From NCBI RefSeq assembly GCF_000424065.1, contig NZ_KE384129.1, positions 1 to 42,199 on the forward strand: a stretch of 42,199 bases of DNA, in the 5' to 3' direction. The notes under the pieces were generated by a model. It had not been told where the DNA came from. It saw nothing but the letters and a program-made list of their open reading frames with translations, and made no database searches. How positions within the stretch are numbered: position 1 is the first letter of the stretch; every line of letters begins with the position of its first letter. Position numbers and translations under genes: made by a program. Below, piece after piece: positions 1 to 7,732 of this stretch. Origin of the DNA: Selenomonas ruminantium subsp. ruminantium ATCC 12561 (lineage in GTDB: Bacteria; Bacillota; Negativicutes; Selenomonadales; Selenomonadaceae).

Positions 1-2576
1 TCCGTGTCGTAGAGTTCTCCGGTTTGCTCATAGCTGCCGTCCTGCACATTCGGTGTGCCGTCATAACCTTTGGTCACATCATTTACCGTCAGCGTTAACG
101 AGGCGGGGGTAATGCTGCCATTTACAGTAGGAAGGCCGCCCCCTCCGTTATAACTAGTAGGACCTTTATAGACATAGTTTCCCATATCTTTTCCCACCAG
201 CTGTATAGAATATCGCGCTGTCGGCTTAGACTGTTCAACATGTTTATTAAAAAAGGTTCCCGTTACAGCTAGTGACACATCGTCACCTTCAACAACGCCG
301 GAAAGGGTGCCTGTTGTAGTATAACTTCGTGTACCATCATAAACTTTTGTTGGTTCATTGATTTTTCCCACCGTCACTTCCTTCGGGGTGATGGTGACGA
401 TATCGTTCACCCAGTTAATGCCTTTTTCCTGCGTAGAGGTCAGTGTGGCGGCAGTTTTGTACACCCCCGCTGAGGCTGTGCCGTCATATTCCTGACTGGG
501 ATGGACAACATCCTTGCGCTTCATAAAGGCGGTTAAAAGCGGCATGGTTGCGCCTTCGTAAATGCGCCAGGCGGCATTTTTGTCCGCGCCATCCGCCGTG
601 AGGTTAAAGCCTGTATAGCTTGCAGCAGCTGTTGCCTGTTCTGCCTCGAGTTTGCCGGTATTAGTGAGCGTACCGTTCCCGCCGCCGCTAATATCACTAT
701 GGTTATTCGTTCCCACCTCAACCATATCATTTGCAGCTGCCGCAGTGGTGACTTCTCCGGTGTTATAGGCACCGGTAATCTGCCCGGCAGCCTGTCCGGC
801 AATCCCGCCGGCCAATAGACTGCCCCTATGCATCTCTATCATGTCACCTGCCTTAATACTGCCGGACACTGCGCCGGTATTATAGCTGCTTGTTAAAGTA
901 CCATTGCTGCCCTGCATGCCCACGATACCACCGGCATAGAGACCTCCTTTCATCATATTTATCACATCTCCTGACTCTATACTGCCGGAGACCGCGCCGG
1001 TGTTATAAATGTTCGTTAAAGCTCCCGCATTGCTGCCGACAAGACCGCCGGCATAAATCCCCGATTGGTCGGAGTCAGAATCCACATACGCTCTCGCATT
1101 TAAGCTTGCGGATACCGTTCCCGTTCCATGGTAAGCCTGCGCAATCCCGCCGCTATTGGTTCCGGCCAGACCGCCCACATGCAGGGCAACTGCGTTCCTT
1201 CCAACACTCAAACTCTCCCCCGACAGGCTGCCCGTTACCGCACCGGTGGTATAGGCTTTGCTGATTGTGCCTTGATTCTCACCGACCAGACCGCCGACAT
1301 AGCCCTTTATATCTTTTCCCTCTTCGCGACTGTTAACCCTTCCCCTCTCAGTTGTCTGCACGGTTACGGTATTCGTGCTATATACATTGCGGATTGTGCC
1401 TGCGTTCACCCCCGCCAGACTGCCCGCATTAACCGTATAGGCATTTGCTGTCGTACGATCACCGCCAAAGGTCACGCTCACCGAGCCATCCAGCAAACCG
1501 ACATTTTCCACAACGGCAGCCGCTCCGAGCGAACTGAACAGCCCCACCTTGGAAACCGCCCCATCATACAATACCTGCGTGCTCGTGGCAGCCCCGGAAT
1601 CGCCGTTCAACTGACGCACATCAATCTGCAAGCCCTTGATGGTATAGCCTAAGCCATCAAATTTACCGGTAAAGCCGTTTTCAGCCGTCATGCCGATGGG
1701 CGTGAATTTCTGTATGCCCGACGCATCAATATCTTTTGCCAGCATATAATTGCCGTTCAAATTATTTTGCATATTCTGCAGCTCTGCCGCATTATGCACC
1801 AGCATATAGGTCAGCGGTGCCTGCTCCTCGCCTGTGGGCGAGGTAAGCGTCCATTTCGCCCCAGCCAGCCAGTCAGCATCCGGCACAAATTTCGCATTCT
1901 CTTCCGTATACTCCGTAGAGTCTACCTCTGTAGATATGTTGCCATCATTTACATCGTAGCCGATATGTGCCGGATTAACCGATTTTACGGTAATGCTCTC
2001 ACCTTTTTCTGAATCAAGCTGCACGTTTTTCACGTTGGTAAAGGTAACGTTATTGCCCTCGACCGTAATTTCCTTTACGGCGTTCAGCGTTCCCTTGTTG
2101 ACAATATCCCCGCTAAATTCGGTTGCATTCGCCAAGGCGGCATTTGCTGTAGTAAAATCATTTAAACTATTCTGAATATCCGCCGTAGACAGATGCAGGC
2201 TGCCCACATTGACCGTAGCACCGTCCCCAAACAAAATCCCATTGGGGTTTACGAGATAGACATTTGCCTCCCTCCCCGTCAAGGCACCGTAAATCTCCGA
2301 CATATTATTGCCGGTTACTACATTGAGATAGGTATTGGCACCGGCAAAGTCCACCGTTTCCCCTTTGGCTACCGAAAAATCCTGCCAGGTCAGCAGATTG
2401 TCGGTGACGGTACTGGCAATCGTCATGGTGTCTCCCGCAGTCGTAATCGTGGCGGTAGTTGACTGCCCGCCTGTCGGCATGGCACTAGCTGCCGGCATAA
2501 TGCTGAATGCACCGGCCATCAAGGACGCCAAAATTCCATAACGCGCCCTGCGGGATAATTTTTCATTCCATTTCAT
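1..2576 (-). CDS. TpsA-type filamentous hemagglutinin-like exoprotein (3' end outside window)
   Basis: Large secreted surface protein of a two-partner secretion system, exported across the outer membrane by the TpsB encoded just upstream. The reading frame is open from ATG 2576 to the window edge (858 codons), so the C-terminus is missing. Residues 1-32 are a Sec signal peptide (basic n-region, hydrophobic core, cleavage after ASA). The TPS/haemagglutination-activity domain follows, with its NPNGILFG motif at residues 110-117. From about residue 300 to 620 there are repeated GLUG-type units (GGLVGENQG, GGLAGTNSG, GGIVGMQG), then YDG-type repeats near the edge (KVYDGT, KGYDGT). The start has GAGGGA only a few bases upstream. 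Family role (adhesion, biofilm or contact toxicity) is known for relatives; the role here cannot be told without the C-terminus. The long open frames on the other strand are shadows. Confidence 0.93.
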   Translation of the reverse strand, partial: MKWNEKLSRRARYGILASLMAGAFSIMPAASAMPTGGQSTTATITTAGDTMTIASTVTDNLLTWQDFSVAKGETVDFAGANTYLNVVTGNNMSEIYGALTGREANVYLVNPNGILFGDGATVNVGSLHLSTADIQNSLNDFTTANAALANATEFSGDIVNKGTLNAVKEITVEGNNVTFTNVKNVQLDSEKGESITVKSVNPAHIGYDVNDGNISTEVDSTEYTEENAKFVPDADWLAGAKWTLTSPTGEEQAPLTYMLVHNAAELQNMQNNLNGNYMLAKDIDASGIQKFTPIGMTAENGFTGKFDGLGYTIKGLQIDVRQLNGDSGAATSTQVLYDGAVSKVGLFSSLGAAAVVENVGLLDGSVSVTFGGDRTTANAYTVNAGSLAGVNAGTIRNVYSTNTVTVQTTERGRVNSREEGKDIKGYVGGLVGENQGTISKAYTTGAVTGSLSGESLSVGRNAVALHVGGLAGTNSGGIAQAYHGTGTVSASLNARAYVDSDSDQSGIYAGGLVGSNAGALTNIYNTGAVSGSIESGDVINMMKGGLYAGGIVGMQGSNGTLTSSYNTGAVSGSIKAGDMIEMHRGSLLAGGIAGQAAGQITGAYNTGEVTTAAAANDMVEVGTNNHSDISGGGNGTLTNTGKLEAEQATAAASYTGFNLTADGADKNAAWRIYEGATMPLLTAFMKRKDVVHPSQEYDGTASAGVYKTAATLTSTQEKGINWVNDIVTITPKEVTVGKINEPTKVYDGTRSYTTTGTLSGVVEGDDVSLAVTGTFFNKHVEQSKPTARYSIQLVGKDMGNYVYKGPTSYNGGGGLPTVNGSITPASLTLTVNDVTKGYDGTPNVQDGSYEQTGELYDT

Positions 2577-2636
2577 CTTCCCTCAATCCTTTCCAAGCCG
2601 TTAAGCCATTACAACGAAAAAACTTCCTTTTAACCA

Positions 2637-2663
2637 AAGGCGGGCACAAGGAGTACCCGCCTT
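2637..2663 (-). terminator. Hairpin between tpsB and tpsA
   Basis: An 8-bp GC-rich stem, AAGGCGGG paired with CCCGCCTT around an 11-nt loop, lies just after the tpsB stop. On the minus strand the bases after the stem are TGGTTAAAAGG rather than a clean T-run, so full termination is doubtful. A partial terminator or an mRNA-stabilising hairpin that sets the TpsB:TpsA ratio is plausible. On the plus strand it is followed by ATTTTC. Confidence 0.4.
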
Positions 2664-2670
2664 ATTTTCA

Positions 2671-4341
2671 TCAGAATATTTTACCCAAGATAAACCACAT
2701 GCGCTGTTTGCTGTTGGCATCGCGCGAGAGATTGTCGGCAAAGCCTATGCGCCGTGCATAGTCCAAGCGTGCGAACCAGTCATTGGGTTTCGAATAGGTC
2801 AGCCCAATGCCCCAGCCTTTCAAAGTCGTACTGCCGGAGACGGATTTTTGCGTTTTGACCGAACCGGCATCAAAGTAAGTGGACAGCGTCAGCCCCGGAA
2901 CCTGCGTATGGTAACGCAGTTCGAGCGTGCCGAGCAAGCCTTCATCGCCGGATGCTTCGCCCTGCGGATAAGCTCTTACGCCACGGGCACCACCTAAATA
3001 GATATGCTCACTGCTGTCCAGATTGCTGGTTGCCTTTTGCCCCGACAATTTCAGCATCACATCGAAGGGGCCGCCCAATTTCTGCACAGCCGTGGCATCC
3101 AACGTGCCTTTGGTAAAGCGCCCCTTGGTACCGCCTGCGGTTGCCAGTGTATCGGCTACCGCCGAATCCGGACTAAGCGTCCCCGTATGCAGGGTTACAT
3201 TGTATTGCAGGGCGTTATTCTGGGTGCGGTTTCTGCCGTTCAGCCCCAAGCTGAAGCTATGGGAATGACGGTCACCGATATTGGTACCATTGAATTCATC
3301 ATTTAACTTGCGGTAGTTGTACGCATAGATGACATTCAGGCCATTGGCGGCGGTATTTTGCAGGGGTGTTTTCCCATACAGGCTGATGGTATGAGCAAAG
3401 CCTTTAACGCCCAACTGACTCCAAATGCTGCCCAGTTCATAGTCCGAGTAGCTGTAGCCAATGCCCACCATCGTAGCACTATGCCCCAGCGGCGTTTCAA
3501 AACCGACATTATACCCATGCTGATTGGCGTTGGAGATAAGCCCGCCCACATTGATGCGGCTGCCAGAACCTTCCAGATTGCGCCAGTCGGCCTGTACACC
3601 GTAGCGGTAACGTCCTGCGGCGCGGCTGCCGTAGTTTTCGGCATAAACGACATAGGAATCTCGGTCATGATGGTTAATCGTCACCTTGAGATTACTGGTG
3701 CCTTGTGTGCTCCCCGGTGCCAGTACCGCATTAACCGCAATGCCCGGAATATCGCGCAGGTTGCGCAGAGCCTTTTCCAGCTTTTTCGTGCGGATAATCT
3801 CGCCCTGCTTCAAGCCTGCCAGATACCCTTTGGCCAGCCGTTCCTGCATTACGCCATTGGTTTCCACCGTCACGGTATCAAAACGCCCCGGCTCAATCGC
3901 CAGCGTCAGATTTCCCTCTACCGCTGTCTGTTCCGGGATATAGGCAAGCGCCGCCGGATAGCCATGACTGCGGGCGTAGGTCGTAATCTTATCCACTACG
4001 GCATTTAACTCAGCGGAGCCGATTTCGTGTCCCGTAAGCTCTGTGGTCAGCGCATTCAGTTCTGCGTCCTTCAGCTTCATATTCTCATGCCTAATGGTGA
4101 CGCTCTGCAACTGGAAATGCGTGCCTGCTGATGCATCGGTACTTTCCATCTGTGCAGCGGCCACCACCGGCTGGTTATCCGACACCTGCGGACGTTCAAT
4201 GCTCTCGCCCGGAGCTGGCACAGCAGATGCAGCCCAAACATTTACCGGTGTCGCCCAAAAAGCCGCTGCTGCCGCCACACTCACACCATAGATGATGCTG
4301 CTGCGTAATTTGCCTGATTCCTGTCTGTTAAAATTCTTCAA
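2671..4341 (-). CDS. TpsB/FhaC/ShlB-family outer-membrane transporter
   Basis: Outer-membrane POTRA-barrel pore that exports the TpsA protein encoded 94 bp downstream. With the chosen start it is 556 residues, usual for the family. There is a signal peptide (KLRSS then a hydrophobic run ending near NVWAA), two POTRA-like modules at roughly residues 60-190, and a 16-strand-type barrel to the C-terminal Phe. The conserved L6 loop motif appears as GVRAYPQGEASGDEG, where VRGY is usual. TTG 4341 was chosen because AAAGGGG lies 8 nt upstream and a normal signal peptide follows. An in-frame ATG at 4407 inside the leader hairpin loop, with AGGTGAG before it, and a start at 4449 are possible but would give an odd N-terminal extension. 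Confidence 0.9.
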   Translation of the reverse strand: MKNFNRQESGKLRSSIIYGVSVAAAAAFWATPVNVWAASAVPAPGESIERPQVSDNQPVVAAAQMESTDASAGTHFQLQSVTIRHENMKLKDAELNALTTELTGHEIGSAELNAVVDKITTYARSHGYPAALAYIPEQTAVEGNLTLAIEPGRFDTVTVETNGVMQERLAKGYLAGLKQGEIIRTKKLEKALRNLRDIPGIAVNAVLAPGSTQGTSNLKVTINHHDRDSYVVYAENYGSRAAGRYRYGVQADWRNLEGSGSRINVGGLISNANQHGYNVGFETPLGHSATMVGIGYSYSDYELGSIWSQLGVKGFAHTISLYGKTPLQNTAANGLNVIYAYNYRKLNDEFNGTNIGDRHSHSFSLGLNGRNRTQNNALQYNVTLHTGTLSPDSAVADTLATAGGTKGRFTKGTLDATAVQKLGGPFDVMLKLSGQKATSNLDSSEHIYLGGARGVRAYPQGEASGDEGLLGTLELRYHTQVPGLTLSTYFDAGSVKTQKSVSGSTTLKGWGIGLTYSKPNDWFARLDYARRIGFADNLSRDANSKQRMWFILGKIF

Positions 4342-4375
4342 TGTGATTTCCCCTTTTTGCCAAGTCAGCCACGCG

Positions 4376-4436
4376 AAAAAACCTTCCTTTTCCAGACAAA
4401 TGAGCATAGAAAACTCACCTGCCCGGAAAAGGAAGG
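4376..4436 (-). terminator. Terminator-like attenuator hairpin in the tpsBA leader
   Basis: Seen directly on the minus strand: a 12-bp arm (4425-4436 with 4382-4393), extended by 11 more pairs including G-U pairs (4414-4424 with 4394-4404), closing a 9-nt loop and followed at once by six T (4376-4381). It is a textbook intrinsic terminator. The next gene upstream on this strand is beyond the divergent cyuA, so there is no annotated gene for it to end. It sits 35 bp before the tpsB start, which fits attenuation of the tpsBA transcript. Confidence 0.75.
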
Positions 4437-4567
4437 CCGATAACTTCACGATTAACTTGTTGATAACCGACTATCAGACAGGCACATTTGCCCCCCCCCG
4501 CAAAGACAGTCTCAGGCACACAAAAACCACACCGCATCGCCAAAATCCCCAATACCTGCGTTCCCAT
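4415..4567 (-). CDS. Putative 50-residue leader peptide of tpsBA containing a G9 tract
   Basis: A small ORF in the tpsB leader starts at ATG 4567 with AAAGGGAG 9 nt upstream and stops at TGA 4417-4415. Codons 23-26 (Ala-Gly-Gly-Gly) contain an uninterrupted run of nine G. Codons 45-50 and the stop lie inside the 5' arm of the terminator hairpin at 4376-4436. The peptide has four Cys (13, 16, 28, 30) and resembles no family I know. Losing one G would put a stop at 4476-4474; gaining one G would put it at 4454-4452. Both fall upstream of the hairpin. Its translation is inferred, not shown. Confidence 0.45.
   Translation of the reverse strand: MGTQVLGILAMRCGFCVPETVFAGGGKCACLIVGYQQVNREVIGLPFPGR
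4491..4499 (-). repeat. Homopolymer G9 tract (C9 on plus strand)
   Basis: Nine consecutive C on the plus strand, G on the sense strand of tpsBA, about 150 bp upstream of the tpsB start and inside the leader ORF. Tracts of this length are known slippage sites behind phase variation of surface proteins in other bacteria. Confidence 0.9.
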
Positions 4568-4720
4568 GTCCTGTCACTCCCTTTGCGCCAACAAATACCT
4601 GCCATAATCTACATACATATTCGCTGCCTTTCGGACAATCTCCTGCCACAAAATCATATTTTCCGTTCATTTATTTTATCGGACAAAAACACGAAAACTT
4701 AAATGGTATATATTCTGCTC

Positions 4721-4749
4721 TATTCTTCTGACGAAAAATCCCGTATAAT
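4721..4749 (+). promoter_or_regulatory. Putative promoter of the cysteine desulfidase gene
   Basis: A perfect TATAAT lies at 4744-4749, 33 bp before the start codon. The hexamer 17 bp upstream (TATTCT) matches the -35 consensus poorly, so only the -10 is strong. Confidence 0.5.
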
Positions 4750-4781
4750 GATAAACATCATATACGAATGGAGATACCACA

Positions 4782-6059
4782 ATGAAAAAAAACAGCCCCA
4801 TCTATAACTGCTATGTCGAAATCCTCAAGCGGGAGCTGGTACCCGCCATGGGCTGCACCGAGCCCATCGCCATTGCCTACTGCGCCGCCAAAGCCCGCGC
4901 CGTTCTTGGCTGCCTGCCGGATAAAGTCACCATCGCCGCCAGCGGCAACATCATCAAGAATGTCAAAAGCGTCATCGTGCCCAACACCGGCGGCCGCAAG
5001 GGCATCGAAGCTGCCGCCGCCATCGGCATTGTCGCCGGCGACGAAACCGCAGGACTCGAAGTTATCGCTAAGGCCTGCGAAGACGATAAGGCAAAACTCG
5101 GCGATTACCTCGCGCATACGGAAATAAACGTGGAATTTGCCCAGTCTGACCATGTTCTCGATATCATCGTCAAGGTCAGCAAAGGCGAGGACAGCGCCGA
5201 AGTTCAGGTAGTCAACGAACATACCAATATCACCAAAATCACGCGCAACAGCGAAGTCCTGCTCGAAAAGGAAATCGTAACGACCGTAGAGGAAGGCAAA
5301 CCCGATTACGAATGTATGACCATTGAAGATATCTACGATTTTGCCATGACTTGTGATATCGCCGATGTGCAGGAAATCCTGGACCGGCAGATTGCCTATA
5401 ACACGGCCATTGCCGACGAAGGACTCAAAAACGATTACGGCGCCAATATCGGCAAAACCCTGCTCAAGGCTTACGGTCAGGACGTCCGCATCCGCGCCCG
5501 TGCCAGAGCCGCCGCGGGTTCCGATGCCCGCATGAACGGCTGTGAACTGCCCGTAGTCATCAACTCCGGCAGTGGCAATCAGGGCATGACCGTATCCCTG
5601 CCCGTCATCGAATACGCCAAGGAACTCGGTGCCAGCAAAGAACAACTCTATCGCGCCCTGCTTCTCGCCAACCTCGTGACCCTGCATGAAAAAGAAGGCA
5701 TTGGCCGCCTTTCCGCTTACTGCGGTGCCGTAAGTGCAGGCGCGGGTGCGGGGGCCGGTATTGCCTGGCTGTGCACTGGTGACTATAAGACCGTCATTCA
5801 CACCATCGTCAACGCGCTGGCCATCACCTCCGGCATCGTCTGTGACGGTGCCAAAGCCTCCTGCGCCGCTAAAATCTCTGCTGCCGTCGATGCCGGCATC
5901 TTAGGTTTTGAAATGTACCGCAACGGTCAGCAGTTTTACGGTGGCGACGGTCTGGTGAAAAAAGGCGTAGAAAATACCATTCGCAACATCAGCCGTTTGG
6001 GCCGTATCGGCATGAAGGAAACCGACAAAGAAATCATCAGCATGATGATTGACCGATAA
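4782..6059 (+). CDS. cyuA: L-cysteine desulfidase / serine dehydratase alpha-like protein (CyuA, UPF0597 family)
   Basis: Members of this family (E. coli CyuA, formerly YhaM; archaeal L-cysteine desulfidase) are iron-sulfur lyases that break L-cysteine into pyruvate, ammonia and sulfide. The 425-residue length fits. The family signature PAMGCTEPIAIAYCAAKAR, with its conserved Cys, is at residues 22-40, and a Gly-rich NSGSGNQGM segment lies near residue 265. The start has GGAGA 7 nt upstream, and a strong terminator follows. The neighbour in the same direction is bioB, which consumes sulfur, but the two were probably separate units because a terminator and a promoter lie between them. Substrate preference (cysteine or serine) cannot be settled from sequence. 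Confidence 0.85.
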   Translation: MKKNSPIYNCYVEILKRELVPAMGCTEPIAIAYCAAKARAVLGCLPDKVTIAASGNIIKNVKSVIVPNTGGRKGIEAAAAIGIVAGDETAGLEVIAKACEDDKAKLGDYLAHTEINVEFAQSDHVLDIIVKVSKGEDSAEVQVVNEHTNITKITRNSEVLLEKEIVTTVEEGKPDYECMTIEDIYDFAMTCDIADVQEILDRQIAYNTAIADEGLKNDYGANIGKTLLKAYGQDVRIRARARAAAGSDARMNGCELPVVINSGSGNQGMTVSLPVIEYAKELGASKEQLYRALLLANLVTLHEKEGIGRLSAYCGAVSAGAGAGAGIAWLCTGDYKTVIHTIVNALAITSGIVCDGAKASCAAKISAAVDAGILGFEMYRNGQQFYGGDGLVKKGVENTIRNISRLGRIGMKETDKEIISMMIDR

Positions 6060-6082
6060 TTGAGCCAATCCCTTCTGTTCAC

Positions 6083-6136
6083 AAAAAAGCAAATGTCAAC
6101 CATGCACATTTAGTATGTTGACATTTGCTTTTTTTT
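6083..6136 (+). terminator. Intrinsic terminator after cyuA
   Basis: An 18-bp perfect stem (6083-6100 with 6117-6134) with a 16-nt loop and flanking A and T runs. It can act in both directions. Its 3' arm also carries the TTGACA used by the likely bioB promoter. Confidence 0.85.
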
Positions 6137-6146
6137 CGTCTATTGT
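6118..6146 (+). promoter_or_regulatory. Likely ancestral bioB promoter, now cut off from bioB
   Basis: TTGACA (6118-6123), 17 bp, then TATTGT (6141-6146). Transcripts would start near 6153 and run through AAAGGA (6164-6169) straight into the right end of the TnpB element. The only plus-strand gene downstream is bioB, 1.55 kb away across the insertion. Confidence 0.55.
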
Positions 6147-6157
6147 AATAGATATCA

Positions 6158-6400
6158 CGAGCAAAGGATATGATGACGTCAACTGCTCCCGCTTGTCGCT
6201 TCGCGCCTGAAGCGGGAGCTTGTAACTCGGAGAAGCATAGGTAGTAACGGCATCTAAAGATGCCTTCCTAATTCCGGTTACATTTTAGAAGTGTTTTAGG
6301 CTTAACGATACACCACCGGGCAGTTGACAGTGCCCGCTTGGCTACCGAAATTTATTCGGCAGTACTTATTTCGTTAGGTTTGCAAAATTGAGGATTATTG
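6158..6400 (-). ncRNA. Predicted omega RNA (right-end guide RNA of TnpB)
   Basis: In this family the guide RNA is made from the tnpB 3' end plus the right end, and its 3' guide is flanking host DNA. Here the region after the tnpB stop contains several stems: GGCATC-TTTA-GATGCC (6249-6264) and the terminal GCTCCCGCTT hairpin (6185-6219). The element then ends at TTGAC, so the guide would begin with GTCATCATATCCTTTGCTCG (6177-6158). The 5' limit is a guess inside tnpB. Confidence 0.6.
6185..6219 (-). repeat. Right-end hairpin of the TnpB element
   Basis: A perfect 10-bp inverted repeat, GCTCCCGCTT with AAGCGGGAGC, around a 15-nt loop, three bases inside the TTGAC end. This is the usual position of the transposase-recognised and omega-RNA terminal stem. 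Confidence 0.8.
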
Positions 6401-7584
6401 TCCCCAGAAATCCACATGGTTCCAAGAAGCTGGATGTTCATCGCTCCAATGCGGTCATCATTAGAATTGTACCCACATTGACAGCTGTACAGATGCCTAT
6501 GGTGGTCGCGATTTTCTTTATGGATAGTACCGCATTTCGGGCAGCGCTGAGAAGTATACTTCGCAGATACTTTCAAAACTTCAGAGCGGTTCTCATGGGC
6601 TTTATAAGTTAGGAATTGTTCCAACTGATAGAATGCCCAACTACGCAGGTTGTAGTTTTGTTTAGCGTTCTCAGACAGGTTGGATTCTTCGAAACTAACG
6701 CCAGTCAAATCTTCGAGTACAAAAAGCGTGTCTTTACCATATTTCTCAACGAGTGTCTTAGAAATCTGATGGTTTACATCAGACATCCAACGGTTCTCTC
6801 GCCCAGAAATGGCTTTAAGTCTACGCTTCGCAGATTTAGTACCTTTGGACTGGAGCTGCTTGCGTACTTCTTGGAATTTATGGCGTTTAGTGGCAATCTT
6901 TCTACCAGAGACAAACTCGGTTTTACCTTGTTCGTCGTAACTAACCGTAAGAAAACGAAGCCCGCGGTCAATACCGACAACGTGACGGACATTCTCTTTC
7001 TGGAAATCCTCGACAGCTTTGGTTACGGGAATATGGAGATACCACAAGCCTTTAAGTTCAACTAGCTTGGCTGTTCCAAGGTCATAGGAGCCGTCAAGGT
7101 ATTCAGCGAAGTGCTCGCCTTCAAAGGCACATTTGGTTCTCTTGCCGAGCGTATTGATAGATAAAGTTTGCCCGTCATCAACGAAGCTATAATCACGGTT
7201 GCGAACCAAATCGGCTTGTGGACGGCTGAAAAACACGGGTTTCCAGAGCCATTCCAAAGTTCTGGCAATACGCTGCCAGTTACCATTTTCATCCTTGTAT
7301 CTATAAGGATTCTGAAAAAGTTGCTGCTTAACGGTTTTATATCTGGCGATAGCGGTCTTGATGGAAGACTGAGCTAACTGGGATTTCAAGCCAAACAAGC
7401 CACGAAGGTCGCTGTACAGCTCTTTATTGAGACTTTGATACGCCATATTGAACTGGTTGTCGAAGATATATTGGGACACAAAGTTACAAGCCTGACGATA
7501 TTGTTCAGTCATTTGACGGAACAAAATTTCTTGTTTGGACGTAACATGTATGCGAAGTTTTATTGTTTTGGTTAGGTTGGACAC
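6352..7584 (-). CDS. tnpB: TnpB, RNA-guided nuclease of IS200/IS605 type
   Basis: 410-residue TnpB, ancestor-type relative of Cas12, which cuts DNA matching its omega RNA guide next to a TAM. The RuvC parts are all visible: GIDRG with the first Asp, VLEDL with the Glu, and NDDRIGAMN with the last Asp. A zinc ribbon (CPKC followed by CQCGY) lies just before RuvC-III. Nothing looks truncated, so it may be active. GTG 7584 was chosen because AGGTGAG stands 5 nt upstream and the product then begins like other TnpBs (SNLTKTIKLRI). The open frame extends upstream to 7743, but that would run through the left-end hairpin and into bioB. No tnpA is nearby. Confidence 0.92.
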   Translation of the reverse strand: MSNLTKTIKLRIHVTSKQEILFRQMTEQYRQACNFVSQYIFDNQFNMAYQSLNKELYSDLRGLFGLKSQLAQSSIKTAIARYKTVKQQLFQNPYRYKDENGNWQRIARTLEWLWKPVFFSRPQADLVRNRDYSFVDDGQTLSINTLGKRTKCAFEGEHFAEYLDGSYDLGTAKLVELKGLWYLHIPVTKAVEDFQKENVRHVVGIDRGLRFLTVSYDEQGKTEFVSGRKIATKRHKFQEVRKQLQSKGTKSAKRRLKAISGRENRWMSDVNHQISKTLVEKYGKDTLFVLEDLTGVSFEESNLSENAKQNYNLRSWAFYQLEQFLTYKAHENRSEVLKVSAKYTSQRCPKCGTIHKENRDHHRHLYSCQCGYNSNDDRIGAMNIQLLGTMWISGDNNPQFCKPNEISTAE

Positions 7585-7629
7585 TTTTCTCACCTGCCTT
7601 TCTAAGACATATATTACTTCATTAAAATT

Positions 7630-7638
7630 ATTATAACA
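7630..7638 (-). promoter_or_regulatory. Extended -10 promoter of tnpB
   Basis: TGT followed by TATAAT on the minus strand, 46 bp before the GTG start, with no clear -35 hexamer. It lies inside the left end of the element. Confidence 0.5.
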
Positions 7639-7681
7639 TAATTTTTGCTGAAAATCTATTGTTTTGTATTGAAAGGAGGGA

Positions 7682-7726
7682 GCGGGCATTCCTCCCCGAC
7701 CTAAGAGGTCAGGGTATCCTGCCCGC
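7682..7726 (-). repeat. Left-end nested hairpin of the TnpB element
   Basis: The outer stem is GCGGGCA with TGCCCGC (7682-7688/7720-7726). The inner stem is CCCTGACCT with AGGTCGGGG (7694-7702/7706-7714), fully paired on the minus strand if one G-U pair is allowed. It ends six bases before the bioB start codon. Confidence 0.75.
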
Positions 7727-7732
7727 ATTAAG

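Larger units (their letters stand above)
6178..7726 (-). mobile_element. IS200/IS605-family (IS1341-type, tnpB-only) insertion element
   Basis: The element is bounded by sub-terminal hairpins typical of the family: the right end has a 10-bp stem at 6185-6194/6210-6219 and ends at TTGAC (6182-6178, minus strand), and the left end has a nested hairpin at 7682-7726. It carries only tnpB and no tnpA (Y1 transposase), so it would depend on a TnpA elsewhere. No target duplication is expected. The exact left boundary is uncertain by a base or two: the adjoining minus-strand sequence CTTAAT would be the insertion site/TAM side. Confidence 0.8.

Noticed and set aside
1128-1652. 174-codon plus-strand frame within tpsA
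   Set aside because: Opposite strand reads as continuous TPS exoprotein with GLUG repeats; this frame has no domain or ribosome site.
1-1700. GLUG and YDG repeats as a CRISPR or DNA tandem array
   Set aside because: The repetition is at protein level, with varied DNA and variable spacing. No CRISPR-like direct repeats with spacers were seen anywhere in the window.
4758-5801. 347-codon open frame antisense to cyuA
   Set aside because: It lies wholly within cyuA, is Gly/Asp/Phe-rich as expected from the complement of Ala-rich codons, has no ribosome site, and matches no family.
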